Assembly (NCBI GenBank): GCA_963833495.1
Contig: CAWHYJ010000019.1
Span: forward strand, 10,522 to 74,521
Source of the DNA: Fodinibacter sp963833495
GTDB taxonomy: Bacteria; Actinomycetota; Actinomycetes; Actinomycetales; Dermatophilaceae
Direction: 5' to 3'
DNA length: 64,000 nucleotides
Positions 25,401 to 32,956 of this stretch are shown here, in pieces. Position 1 is the first letter of the stretch; every line of letters starts with the position of its first letter. The notes under the pieces were generated by a model. It was given only the letters and a program-made list of their open reading frames with translations, had not been told where the DNA came from and searched no databases. Made by a program: the position numbers and the translations under genes.

Positions 25401-26182
25401 CCGAGACCGCCCGACCGCCGCTGCAGCGGGTCGCCGTCCTCATCCCGACGTACAACGAGCGGGACACCCTGCCCGTCACCGTGCGCCGCCTGCGCGAGGT
25501 CGCGCCGCAGGTCGACGTCGTCGTGCTCGACGACAACTCGCCCGACGGCACCGGTGCGGTGGCGGACGCCCTGGCAGCGGCCGACCCCCAGGTGAGCGTG
25601 CTGCACCGGGCCGGCAAGGAGGGCCTCGGGGCCGCCTACCTCGCCGGGTTCCGGCGGGCGCTGGATGCCGGCTACGACGCCGTCGTCGAGATGGACGCCG
25701 ACGGCTCGCACCGCCCCGAGCACCTGCCGATGATGCTCGCCGCGGCCGAGCACGCGGATGCCGTCATCGGCTCACGCTGGGTGCCCGGCGGCTCGGTGGT
25801 CAACTGGCCGGTGCACCGCAAGGCGCTTTCGATGGGGGGCAACCTCTACATCAAGGTGCTGCTCGGGATGCCGGTCAACGACGCGACCGCCGGCTACCGC
25901 GTCTACCGCAGCGACGCCCTGCGGGCCATGGGGCTGGACGGCGTGGCGTCGCAGGGCTACTGCTTCCAGACCGACCTGACCTGGCGTGCCGTCAAGGCCG
26001 GCCTGACCGTCGTCGAGGTGCCCATCACGTTCGTCGAGCGCGAGGTGGGCGACTCCAAGATGAGCCGGGACATCATGACCGAGTCCCTGAGCCGGATCAC
26101 CGGCTGGGGCGTGCGGCACCGCGCCCGGCAGCTGCGCGAGCTGTTCGGCGTAGCCCGCGAACCGAGGTGGCACACGCTGTGA
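25397..26182 (+). CDS. ppm1: polyprenol monophosphomannose synthase
   Basis: The 261-residue GT2 glycosyltransferase has AVLIPTYNERDTLPVTVRRL, LDDNSPDGTGAVADAL, the DxD-type motif EMDADGSHRPEHLP, and GSRWVPGGSVVNWP with YCFQTDLTWRAVKAGLTVVEVPITFVER. It transfers mannose from GDP-mannose to polyprenyl phosphate for lipoglycan and glycoprotein synthesis. It starts with TTG 25397, which overlaps the lnt stop as TTGA. In M. tuberculosis Lnt and Ppm1 are fused; here they are two coupled genes. Confidence 0.9.
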   Translation: MTETARPPLQRVAVLIPTYNERDTLPVTVRRLREVAPQVDVVVLDDNSPDGTGAVADALAAADPQVSVLHRAGKEGLGAAYLAGFRRALDAGYDAVVEMDADGSHRPEHLPMMLAAAEHADAVIGSRWVPGGSVVNWPVHRKALSMGGNLYIKVLLGMPVNDATAGYRVYRSDALRAMGLDGVASQGYCFQTDLTWRAVKAGLTVVEVPITFVEREVGDSKMSRDIMTESLSRITGWGVRHRARQLRELFGVAREPRWHTL

Positions 26183-26745
26183 GCCGCACCGGCGCCACCC
26201 CGTACGCCTCCCGCCGGCGGCGTCCTCGGGTGATGCGCTGGGTGTTCCTCGCCCTGCTCATCGTCCCGGTCGTCGAGATCGCGGCGATCATCGCGGTCGG
26301 CCGGGTGATCGGCGGGTGGCAGACCCTGCTCCTGCTCGTGCTGGAGTCCCTGCTCGGGGCCTGGATCGTCAAGCGGGAGGGAGGGAAGGCCTGGGCGGCG
26401 CTCCAGGAGGCCCTGCGCACCGGGCGGATGCCGAGCCGTCAGCTCTCGGACGCCGCCCTCGTGCTGATCGGCGGCACGCTGCTGCTCACCCCGGGGTTCG
26501 TCACGGACTTCGTGGGGTTCTTCTTCATCCTGCCGCTGACCCGCCCGATCACCCGGGTCTGGCTCGAGCGCGTGGTCGCCCGCCGGCTGCTCGGGCCGAT
26601 GGGGGAGTGGCCGGCCTCCGGCCCGGTGCCGGGAGCCGCGCGCGGACCCGGCGGTCCGGCATCCGGACCAGCGGGCGGTGGCCACCCGGACGTCGTCCCG
26701 GGCGAGGTCGTGGAGGGCACCATCGTCGACCCCGACCTCCCCTGA
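26179..26745 (+). CDS. fxsA: FxsA family membrane protein
   Basis: The 188-residue protein has the FxsA core: WVFLALLIVPVVEIAAIIAVGRVIGGWQTLLLLVLESLLGAWIVKREGGKAW, a DAALVLIGGTLLLTPGFVTDFVGFFFILPLTRP segment, and a Gly/Pro-rich cytoplasmic tail. It has about four membrane helices. E. coli FxsA relieves F exclusion of phage T7; the native role is unknown. GTG 26179 overlaps the ppm1 stop (GTGA). It is the last gene of the kamD-fxsA run. Confidence 0.88.
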   Translation: MSRTGATPYASRRRRPRVMRWVFLALLIVPVVEIAAIIAVGRVIGGWQTLLLLVLESLLGAWIVKREGGKAWAALQEALRTGRMPSRQLSDAALVLIGGTLLLTPGFVTDFVGFFFILPLTRPITRVWLERVVARRLLGPMGEWPASGPVPGAARGPGGPASGPAGGGHPDVVPGEVVEGTIVDPDLP

Positions 26746-26775
26746 GGGGGGCGGCTGGTCGACCAAGCCCGGACA

Positions 26776-26817
26776 TGACGGATGCCGGGCACCCTGGTGG
26801 GTGCCCGGCATCCGTCA
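26776..26817. terminator. bidirectional hairpin terminator between fxsA and rbpA
   Basis: Perfect 19-bp arms (26776-26794 and 26799-26817) surround a TGGT loop between two convergent genes. No T tract is present. The arms contain GGATGCC and its complement, a word that recurs across the window. Confidence 0.8.
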
Positions 26818-26825
26818 GCGGTCGG

Positions 26826-27188
26826 TCAGGCGGACTTGCGCTTGCGGGGGCGCTCGCCGCGCGACTCGCGCAGGAGGGTGAGCCGCTCCTCGAGCAGCTC
26901 CTCGAGCTCGGGGATGGAGCGACGCTCGAGCAGCATGTCCCAGTGGGTGCGCACGTGCTTGACGGGCTTGGCCTCCGGCTCCGGGCCCCCACCCTGGAGC
27001 TTCGCCTCGGCACCGCAACGGCACTCCCACGTGTGGGGGACGTCGGCCTCGACGGAGAACGGAAGCTTGATGGTGTGCCCGTTCGGGCACAGGTAGGTCG
27101 TGATGTTGCGCTCGCTGGGGACGACGTTCGCGTCGGTCTCCATGCTCAGCGCGCCGAGTCGGCTGCCGCGCAGGCTGCGTTCTGCCAT
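26826..27188 (-). CDS. rbpA: RNA polymerase-binding protein RbpA
   Basis: The 120-residue actinobacterial transcription factor has the RbpA core domain with four cysteines or histidines in YLCPNGHTIKLPFSVEADVPHTWECRCGAEA, a basic linker, and a sigma-interacting C-terminal helix (HWDMLLERRSIPELEELLEERLTLLRE). It binds the RNA polymerase beta subunit and the principal sigma factor and stabilises open complexes. GGGAGAA lies 5 bases before ATG 27188. Window-wide TANNNT boxes fit an RbpA-assisted promoter style. Confidence 0.95.
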   Translation of the reverse strand: MAERSLRGSRLGALSMETDANVVPSERNITTYLCPNGHTIKLPFSVEADVPHTWECRCGAEAKLQGGGPEPEAKPVKHVRTHWDMLLERRSIPELEELLEERLTLLRESRGERPRKRKSA

Positions 27189-27308
27189 GGGATTCTCCCG
27201 GAGTCTGTGGTGTCCCGGATCGGCAGGTCGCCCCGACCGGGTCTAGCGCGTCCAACGACCGGACCGGTGGCGTTGTTCCGTCGCCTCGCCGTCGTGTGAA
27301 GGGTTCGG

Positions 27309-27324
27309 TGTGAGACCCCTCACA
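27309..27324 (-). promoter_or_regulatory. inverted repeat TGTGAG-ACCC-CTCACA
   Basis: Perfect 6-bp arms lie 121-136 bases upstream of the rbpA start and 47 bases past the MFS gene stop. It could be an operator for rbpA or a weak terminator for the MFS gene. Confidence 0.35.
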
Positions 27325-27370
27325 GGATGCCTACGGGCCAGACCGTCTTACAGTTCGGACACCGCCCGGC

Positions 27371-28930
27371 TCAGACGACGCGCGGGACCTCGTTGCCGGC
27401 GTCGAGGATGCCCTGCCGCACATCGACCTTGCGCAGGATGGCGTAGCCCAGCACGAAGAAGATGATCAGCGCCACGATCGCCGGGCGGTAGGAGCCGGTC
27501 AGCTGGTGCACCAGGCCGAACAGGAACGCGCCGAACCACGACGTGCCGCGCTCCATGGCCTGGTAGAAGCCGAAGAACTCCGCCTCCCGGCTGTGCGGCA
27601 CGAGCTGGCTGAACAGCGAGCGGCTCAGCGCCTGGCTGCCGCCGAGCACGATGCCGATGAGCACGCCGAGCACGACGAACGGCAGGAAAGCCTCCTCGGG
27701 CAGGAAGAACGCGGCCACCACGATCAGCGACCACGCGATGAGCGAGCGCAGGATGGTCCGCCACGCCCCCCAGCGCCCCGCGACCCAGCCGAAGAGCAGC
27801 GCGCCGCCGAACGCCACGAACTGCACGAGCAGGATCAGCGCGATGAGCTGGCTCTCGTCGAACTTCAGCTGCTCGGCGCCGTAGAGGCTGCTCGACGTGA
27901 TGACGGTCTGGATGCCGTCGTTGAAGAACAGGTAGGCCAGCAGGAACAGCATGGTGTTCGGGTAGTTCTTGAGGTCGCGGAAGGTGTGGCCGAGCTGGGT
28001 CAGGCTGCCCCTCACGGCGCCGGCGCGGGGGGCGTCGATCTCGCTGGGGGCGTTCCCGCGCAGGCTCCACAGGCCGACGACCGGGATGATCGTGAAGACG
28101 GCCCACCACAGGGCCGCGGACAGCAGGCTGATCCGCACGGCCGTCTCGGTGTCGACGCCGACGAGGTCGGGCTTCGTGACGATCACCAGGTTGACGGCCA
28201 GGAGCAGACCACCGCCGAGGTAGCCGAGCGCCCAGCCACGGCTGGAGACCTTGTCGCGGTCGTCTGGGCTCGCGATCCGGCACAGGATGGCGTCGTAGAC
28301 GACCAGGCTCGCGCCCAGGCTGATCGAGGCGATGACCATCATGGCGGCGCCGAACCGCCAGTTGCTGCCCACGAGGAAGAACAGCCCGGCCGCTGCGGCC
28401 GAGCCCACCCAGGCGAACAGGCCCAGGAGCCGGGCCGGGCGCTGGGACCGGTCGGCGATCGCGCCGACCATGATGAGCAGCAGCGCCGACATGATCGTGG
28501 CCAGGGTGATGGTGTACGGGGCGATCGACCCGGGGTCCAGGGGCGCGGTGAGCACCAGGACGACCGCGGCCAGGGCGAGCGGCACGATGAGGGTGGTGGG
28601 GCGCACCAGCACCCGGGTGTCACGCGCGTAGGCGACGATCCCGAGCACGAGGAGGACGAGCAGCGCGACGACCGCGACGAACGCGACCGTGGAGATCCAG
28701 CGCGGCAGGTCCTGGGCGGCCGGAACCACGTACAGGTCGGTGCCGCACTTGGCGTCGGAGTCGATGCCGGGGCAGGCGGCCTCCTTGGCCACCGTGGTGA
28801 GGTAGGGCCCGAAGAGCACCGTGCCCACCGTGGTGACGAAGGCCGAGTTCGCCCAGTCGTACCAGTACCAGGGGCGGTGGTAGCGGCCGGTCTCGGCGTA
28901 GGCGTCGACCCGCTCGGACTGCGTCGTCAT
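27371..28930 (-). CDS. MFS transporter, UMF1/Atg22 family
   Basis: The 519-residue protein has about twelve membrane helices. The UMF1-family N-terminus is RPWYWYDWANSAFVTTVGTVLFGPYLT, and the signature after helix 2 is IADRSQRPARLLGLFAWVGSAAAAGLFF. Other blocks are RGWALGYLGGGLLLAVNLV, FFNDGIQTVITSSSLYGAEQLKF and ALSRSLFSQLVPHSREAEFFGFY. The family includes vacuolar amino-acid effluxers; the bacterial substrate is unknown. ATG 28930 gives the usual N-terminus. Confidence 0.88.
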   Translation of the reverse strand: MTTQSERVDAYAETGRYHRPWYWYDWANSAFVTTVGTVLFGPYLTTVAKEAACPGIDSDAKCGTDLYVVPAAQDLPRWISTVAFVAVVALLVLLVLGIVAYARDTRVLVRPTTLIVPLALAAVVLVLTAPLDPGSIAPYTITLATIMSALLLIMVGAIADRSQRPARLLGLFAWVGSAAAAGLFFLVGSNWRFGAAMMVIASISLGASLVVYDAILCRIASPDDRDKVSSRGWALGYLGGGLLLAVNLVIVTKPDLVGVDTETAVRISLLSAALWWAVFTIIPVVGLWSLRGNAPSEIDAPRAGAVRGSLTQLGHTFRDLKNYPNTMLFLLAYLFFNDGIQTVITSSSLYGAEQLKFDESQLIALILLVQFVAFGGALLFGWVAGRWGAWRTILRSLIAWSLIVVAAFFLPEEAFLPFVVLGVLIGIVLGGSQALSRSLFSQLVPHSREAEFFGFYQAMERGTSWFGAFLFGLVHQLTGSYRPAIVALIIFFVLGYAILRKVDVRQGILDAGNEVPRVV

Positions 28931-29009
28931 GCGCGAAGCGTTCCACACCCGGTGCGGTGCCCACTGCAGGTTGCGGTAGTCGGCGCCGCCCGTGTCCTGG
29001 GCTCGGGCG

Positions 29010-30428
29010 TCAGCCCGCGAACTCCCAGTGCCACGGCTCGGGCAGTGAACCGCCCGCGGCGGCCCAGGACGGGTGGAACCAGCCGTAGAGCGGCGCGTTC
29101 TGCCGCATCCACTGGTGGGCGGGCGACCCGAAGTCCTGCACCCCGCCGCACAGGTCGACCGCGTGGCCCAGCCCGTGCCGGCTGGTGCCGGGGGTGGCGG
29201 CGAAGCGGCCGCGCTTGCCCTTGATCGAGATCTGGTCGGGCAGCGAGCGGTAGGAGTCGGTGATGCAGAGCGCGATGCCGGTCTGGGCGGCATACGCCTG
29301 GCTCATTGCGTTGAAGCTGGCGGCAGCGGCGGGGGAGAGGCTCTCGCCCGGGGCCCGCCAGATGGGGCACAGGCCGCTCGGCGGGATCATGCCGTTCGGG
29401 TAGATCGTCGCGTCGTTGGTGCACGGCTTGCCGATCGCGGTGGTGTCGACCGAGGCGGAGGACAGCGCGTCGCGCAGCCGCTGGGCGGCGGCCTTGGCCT
29501 TCGGGGTGCGGGCGCCGACGAGCAGGCTGGCCACCGGGCCGGCCTTCTCGACCTCGGCCACCTGCAGGCTGCGCAGCTTGGCCATCTTCGAGCGTTGGGC
29601 GAGCACCACCTTGTCCAGTGCGCCCTTCTCGCGCTGCACGACCCGGGTGGCAGCGGCGGCCGAGGCCTGGGCGGCATCGGCCGCCGCGCTCAGCCGCACC
29701 TGCTCGGCGGTGAGCACCTTGACGTCGCGCAAGGCCAAGGTGCGCTGCTCGGTGATGTAGGACAGGTCGCCCAGCGGGTCGCCGACCTGGTCGGGCTCGG
29801 AGCCCATCGCGTCGAGCATGCCGGCGAGGTCGGCGTCGCCACCACCCCCGGCGTAGACGGAGAAGACCCAGTCACGAAGGAGCCGGTGCGCGGTGGCCAG
29901 GCGAGCCTCGAGCACGGCCAGGTCGGTGTGCGACGAGGCGGCCTCGTCGGTGGCGGCCCGCTCGGTCTCGCGGGCGGCGACCAGCGACTCGAGCAGGGCG
30001 TTGGACTTGTCGGACAGCGCGTTCATCTCGCGGGTGGCTGCGGCGACCTGGGAGTTGCTCGCGAGCAGCGCTGACGCGATGCGGTCGGCCTCGGCGATCT
30101 GGGCGGAGAGGAACGGTCCGGACAGTGCGACCTGCTGGTCGGGCTCGCCCTCGGCCGGCGCGGCCTTGGTGGGCGGCGGACCCGGCGTGGCGCTGGTGCT
30201 CGGGCCGGGCCTGGGGGTCGTGGCCGTGGGGGTGGGGGAGGGGGAGGTCGGCGTCGTCGGGGTGGTCGGGGTGGGCGGGGTGGGCGTTGGGCTCGAGCTG
30301 CGCGAGATGGTGGTCGACGGTGACGGCACGGGCACCGGTGCAGCAGCGGCAGTGCCAGCCGTTGCGGCCACGACCGCAGCGAGCACGACCGACCCGGTCG
30401 TCACCCGCATCCAAGGCGCCCAGCGCAC
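29010..30428 (-). CDS. secreted VanY-type D-alanyl-D-alanine carboxypeptidase with coiled-coil domain
   Basis: The 472-residue protein has a signal peptide (about residues 1-30, ending AGTAAAAPVP), a Pro/Thr/Ser-rich linker (about 32-90), a long Ala-rich coiled coil (about 100-340), and a VanY peptidase domain. The metal and catalytic motifs are DSYRSLPDQ, GTSRHGLGHAVDL and EPWHWEF. It probably trims or remodels peptidoglycan stem peptides, with the coiled coil as a regulatory arm as in NlpC/P60 RipA-type proteins. GTG 30428 follows AGGAAG by 9 bases; ATG 30410 is an alternative. Confidence 0.87.
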   Translation of the reverse strand: MRWAPWMRVTTGSVVLAAVVAATAGTAAAAPVPVPSPSTTISRSSSPTPTPPTPTTPTTPTSPSPTPTATTPRPGPSTSATPGPPPTKAAPAEGEPDQQVALSGPFLSAQIAEADRIASALLASNSQVAAATREMNALSDKSNALLESLVAARETERAATDEAASSHTDLAVLEARLATAHRLLRDWVFSVYAGGGGDADLAGMLDAMGSEPDQVGDPLGDLSYITEQRTLALRDVKVLTAEQVRLSAAADAAQASAAAATRVVQREKGALDKVVLAQRSKMAKLRSLQVAEVEKAGPVASLLVGARTPKAKAAAQRLRDALSSASVDTTAIGKPCTNDATIYPNGMIPPSGLCPIWRAPGESLSPAAAASFNAMSQAYAAQTGIALCITDSYRSLPDQISIKGKRGRFAATPGTSRHGLGHAVDLCGGVQDFGSPAHQWMRQNAPLYGWFHPSWAAAGGSLPEPWHWEFAG

Positions 30429-30569
30429 GACTTCTGTCTTCCTGTGATGTTCGACGACGCCCACGGGCGCCCAGCACGCGCCCCTGCCGCACGAACCACG
30501 CCCCACGATAGGCCGCCCGCCGTCCGGGCGATACCCGGACGCCCAAATACCACCCGTTCGGGCCATACG

Positions 30570-30610
30570 TCGTCCACAGGTGGCGGGGTCACGGGGTCGT
30601 CGTCCACAGG
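30570..30610 (+). repeat. pair of DnaA-box-like TCGTCCACAGG repeats
   Basis: TCGTCCACAGG occurs at 30570-30580 and 30600-30610, a 30-bp period, ahead of the ssb-like gene. A near-identical pair with 29-bp spacing lies at 16305-16344. The sites differ from TTGTCCACA by one base. Confidence 0.45.
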
Positions 30611-30691
30611 CGGGGCGACACCGTGGTGGCCGCGGACGGTGCGGGGCAAGGTGGCTGCCATGGGGCAGTTCGCCCCAGAGGGAGGGTGGCA

Positions 30692-31021
30692 ATGGATTAT
30701 GTCAACTCGGTGCACCTGGTCGGCCGGGTCACCGCGACGGGGGAGCCGCGCGAGCTGCCGAGCGGCGACACCGTGCTGACCCTGCGGGTGGTGGTTCCTC
30801 GGGCGCAGCGCCGTGACACGGCCCGCCCCGGCGTCGACACCATCGACGTGGCGTGCTGGACCGCGGCGGCGCGACGGTCGGCATCCCGGTGCGCGGTCGA
30901 CGACCACATCGAGGTCGAGGGCGCCCTGCGCCGCCGGTTCTTCCGCGCCGGAGGTGCGGTGGCCAGCCGCTACGAGGTCGAGGCGCGCCGGGTCACTCGG
31001 CGTCGTGCCGACAGCGGTTGA
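30692..31021 (+). CDS. short single-stranded DNA-binding protein (SsbB-like)
   Basis: The 109-residue OB-fold protein starts DYVNSVHLVGRVTATGEPRELPSGDTVLTLRVVVPR and has TIDVACWTAAARRSA and VEGALRRRFFRAG. It lacks the acidic C-terminal tail (DxxPF) used by housekeeping SSB to recruit partners, ending in a basic RRVTRRRADSG. This fits a secondary SSB. A strong GAGGGAGGG site precedes ATG 30692. Confidence 0.87.
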   Translation: MDYVNSVHLVGRVTATGEPRELPSGDTVLTLRVVVPRAQRRDTARPGVDTIDVACWTAAARRSASRCAVDDHIEVEGALRRRFFRAGGAVASRYEVEARRVTRRRADSG

Positions 31022-31024
31022 GCC

Positions 31025-31726
31025 TCAGGACCGAGCGTCCAGCATCTGCTGCAGGAGGGCGATCTCGGAGGTCTGCGCGGCCGCGATCGCACCGGCCAGC
31101 GTGCGCACCTCGGGGGTGCGCGCCTGAGCCACCGCCGCCTGCGCCATGGCCACCCCTCCGGTGTGGTGGGCGATCATCAGGCGCAGGAAGATCCGCTCGG
31201 CCTCGACACCGGTGGCGGCCTTGAGCTCGGCCAGCTGGGCAGGCGTGGCCATGCCCGGCATCGAGCCGTCCGGCCCGGTGTGCGCCGCCGCGTGCTCGCC
31301 GCCGACCCAGGCCATCGGCGGCCGGGAGCCGGTCTGGGGCAGGCCCCACTGCACGAGCCACCCGTACATCTGCCCGGCCTGCTGCTGCTGGCTGGTGATG
31401 ATGTCGTAGGCGACGGTGCGCACCTCGTCGTCCTTGCTGCGGTCGCGCACCAGCAACGCCATCTCGACGGCCTGGGCGTGGTGGGTCTGCATGTCGCGCG
31501 CGAAGCCGGCGTCGGCGCCGAAGTCGGTGGGTGGAGCGTTGCGCGCGTGCACGACCCACAGCGTGCCGAGCGCCCCCACGAGCAGCGCGGCCAGACCGAC
31601 CAGCAGCAGCCGACCACGACCATGGTGCTGCCGCTCCGGCTCGGGCTCGTGGTCGCCGTCGTCGTAGCCGTCGTCGGGTCGGTGGCCGTCTCGCTCGTCG
31701 GCGTCGTCCACCGGAGTCGCGCTCAT
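31025..31726 (-). CDS. DUF305 family membrane-anchored protein
   Basis: The 233-residue protein has an acidic cytoplasmic N-terminus, one membrane helix (LLLVGLAALLVGALGTLWVV, about residues 40-60) and two DUF305 ferritin-like helical modules outside. The histidine/methionine-rich motifs are DMQTHHAQAVEMALLVRDRSKD and LMIAHHTGGVAMAQAAV. DUF305 proteins are often near copper or redox genes and may bind metal. It overlaps the DUF3105 gene by ATGA, forming an operon. Confidence 0.87.
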   Translation of the reverse strand: MSATPVDDADERDGHRPDDGYDDGDHEPEPERQHHGRGRLLLVGLAALLVGALGTLWVVHARNAPPTDFGADAGFARDMQTHHAQAVEMALLVRDRSKDDEVRTVAYDIITSQQQQAGQMYGWLVQWGLPQTGSRPPMAWVGGEHAAAHTGPDGSMPGMATPAQLAELKAATGVEAERIFLRLMIAHHTGGVAMAQAAVAQARTPEVRTLAGAIAAAQTSEIALLQQMLDARS

Positions 31727-32358
31727 CCGCTTGCCGGCGGCAGGTCACCCACGCTGCCACCGGTGCACGCGGCACCCGGCTCTGGGGTCTGCGGGCCCTG
31801 CCGGTAGGCCTTGACGAACTCGGGGAGCCGCGGGTCGTCGACCCCGGTGAGCACCAGCTGGGTGCCCCAGGCGCTGGCGACCACCGGCCCGGGCAGACCA
31901 GGGTAGGGCGACAGCACGATGTAGGTGTCGGGCAGCTCGGCGGTGAGCTTGGCGACCTGGTCGGCGGGGAGCTTGGGGTCGTAGGTCACCCAGACGGCGC
32001 CGTGCTCGAGGGCGTGCACGGCCAGCTCGTTCTTGACCGGCGAGGTGTAGACGCCGCAGTTCAGCCAGGTCGGGTTGTGGTTGCCCCCGACGGGCGGCGT
32101 CTGGGCGTAGGTGACCGGGTCGGTGGTGTGGTCGCGGGTGACCTTGTAGGTCTTGACGCCGTCGAGCGTGGGCCGGTTCGACACGTCGTTGTAGACGGTG
32201 AACCCGACGACGCCGGCGATGACCAGCACCACGGTGGCCACCGCAGCGATGAGCAGCAGGCGGGAGCGGCGCTCCTTGGCCCGTTGCGCCTGGCGCACCT
32301 CGTCGACCTTGGCCCGGCCGGCCCGGGCACCACCCTGCGGCCTGGACGACTTGCTCAC
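31723..32358 (-). CDS. DUF3105 family membrane-anchored protein
   Basis: The 211-residue protein has a basic N-terminus, one membrane helix (LLLIAAVATVVLVIAGVVGFTVY) and the DUF3105 domain with TPPVGGNHNPTWLNCGVYTSPVKNELAVHALEHGAVWVTYDP. The His, Cys and Asn residues are conserved in the family. GAGGAG lies 6 bases before GTG 32358, which is why the longer frame was not used. DUF3105-DUF305 pairs recur in actinobacteria; their role is unknown. Confidence 0.87.
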   Translation of the reverse strand: MSKSSRPQGGARAGRAKVDEVRQAQRAKERRSRLLLIAAVATVVLVIAGVVGFTVYNDVSNRPTLDGVKTYKVTRDHTTDPVTYAQTPPVGGNHNPTWLNCGVYTSPVKNELAVHALEHGAVWVTYDPKLPADQVAKLTAELPDTYIVLSPYPGLPGPVVASAWGTQLVLTGVDDPRLPEFVKAYRQGPQTPEPGAACTGGSVGDLPPASG

Positions 32359-32490
32359 CCGGTGCTCCTCACTGCGGTTGTGTGACGACGAGCGAACATT
32401 GTGACCCATCGACCTTGCGCGGACGTATCACGCCCACCACCACGGGCCTCCTGACACACATTCGAAGGGCTCGGCCCGGGAGGTGGCGAC

Positions 32491-32733
32491 ATGCAGTGGA
32501 TCCAGTGGACCCGGTGCCCGCAGTGCGACTCGATCGCCGAGATCGTCGACCGCGACGTCTGGCCGAGCACCGACGGGCCGGTCGAGCACGTGCACGTGCG
32601 GTGCGTGCGGCGGCACCGGTTCGTGATGCCGGTGGTGTCGCTGGCGTCGCAGGGCTCGCCCGCGTCGATGGCGGCGCTGGAGCGTGAGCTGGTACCGGTG
32701 AGGACGCCGCGCCCGGGGTCGGCAGCGACCTGA
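32491..32733 (+). CDS. small hypothetical protein with CPQC motif
   Basis: The 80-residue protein has an N-terminal half, WIQWTRCPQCDSIAEIVDRDVWPSTDGPVEHVHVRC, that looks like a minimal zinc ribbon (CPQC and a later VRC plus RRHRF). A GGGAGGTGG site precedes ATG 32491. It is divergent from the DUF3105 gene. Function is not recognised. Confidence 0.6.
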   Translation: MQWIQWTRCPQCDSIAEIVDRDVWPSTDGPVEHVHVRCVRRHRFVMPVVSLASQGSPASMAALERELVPVRTPRPGSAAT

Positions 32734-32794
32734 GCGCAGGACGGGGCCCAGAAGGGGTGTCCCGCACGGTCAGATAACGCCGATAATCAACATT

Positions 32795-32911
32795 ATGTCA
32801 ATCACGCCGAAGCGGTGCGGATGGCCCACTCCCCTCGAGTGGCAGGCCGGAGGGCCAGCGGCCTTGGACGTCTGCTGCGGGCCCGGAGCGCGACGTGCGG
32901 CGCCCCCCTGA
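32795..32911 (+). CDS. possible leaderless 38-residue ORF after a GATAAT box
   Basis: ATG 32795 lies 7 bases after GATAAT (32782-32787), in the most AT-rich patch of the area. The peptide begins MSITPKRCGW and is rich in Cys, Trp, Gly and Pro. ATAAT-CAAC-ATTAT (32783-32796) is a perfect inverted repeat over the start. No downstream plus-strand gene exists, so it is not a classical leader peptide. It may be a real small gene or a chance ORF. Confidence 0.3.
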   Translation: MSITPKRCGWPTPLEWQAGGPAALDVCCGPGARRAAPP

Positions 32912-32939
32912 CGACGAGTTCCGGCGGGCCGCCGCACGT
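32893..32939 (-). terminator. inverted repeat downstream of the class III aminotransferase
   Basis: ACGTGCGGCG (32893-32902) and CGCCGCACGT (32930-32939) form a perfect 10-bp stem with a 27-base loop just past the stop at 32957. Confidence 0.35.
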
Positions 32940-32956
32940 TGCGTGCGAGCGAGCGC

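Noticed and set aside
27506..29224. A long plus-strand open frame opposite the MFS transporter
   Set aside because: His/Asp/Gln-rich antisense shadow; the opposite strand encodes a twelve-helix UMF1 protein.
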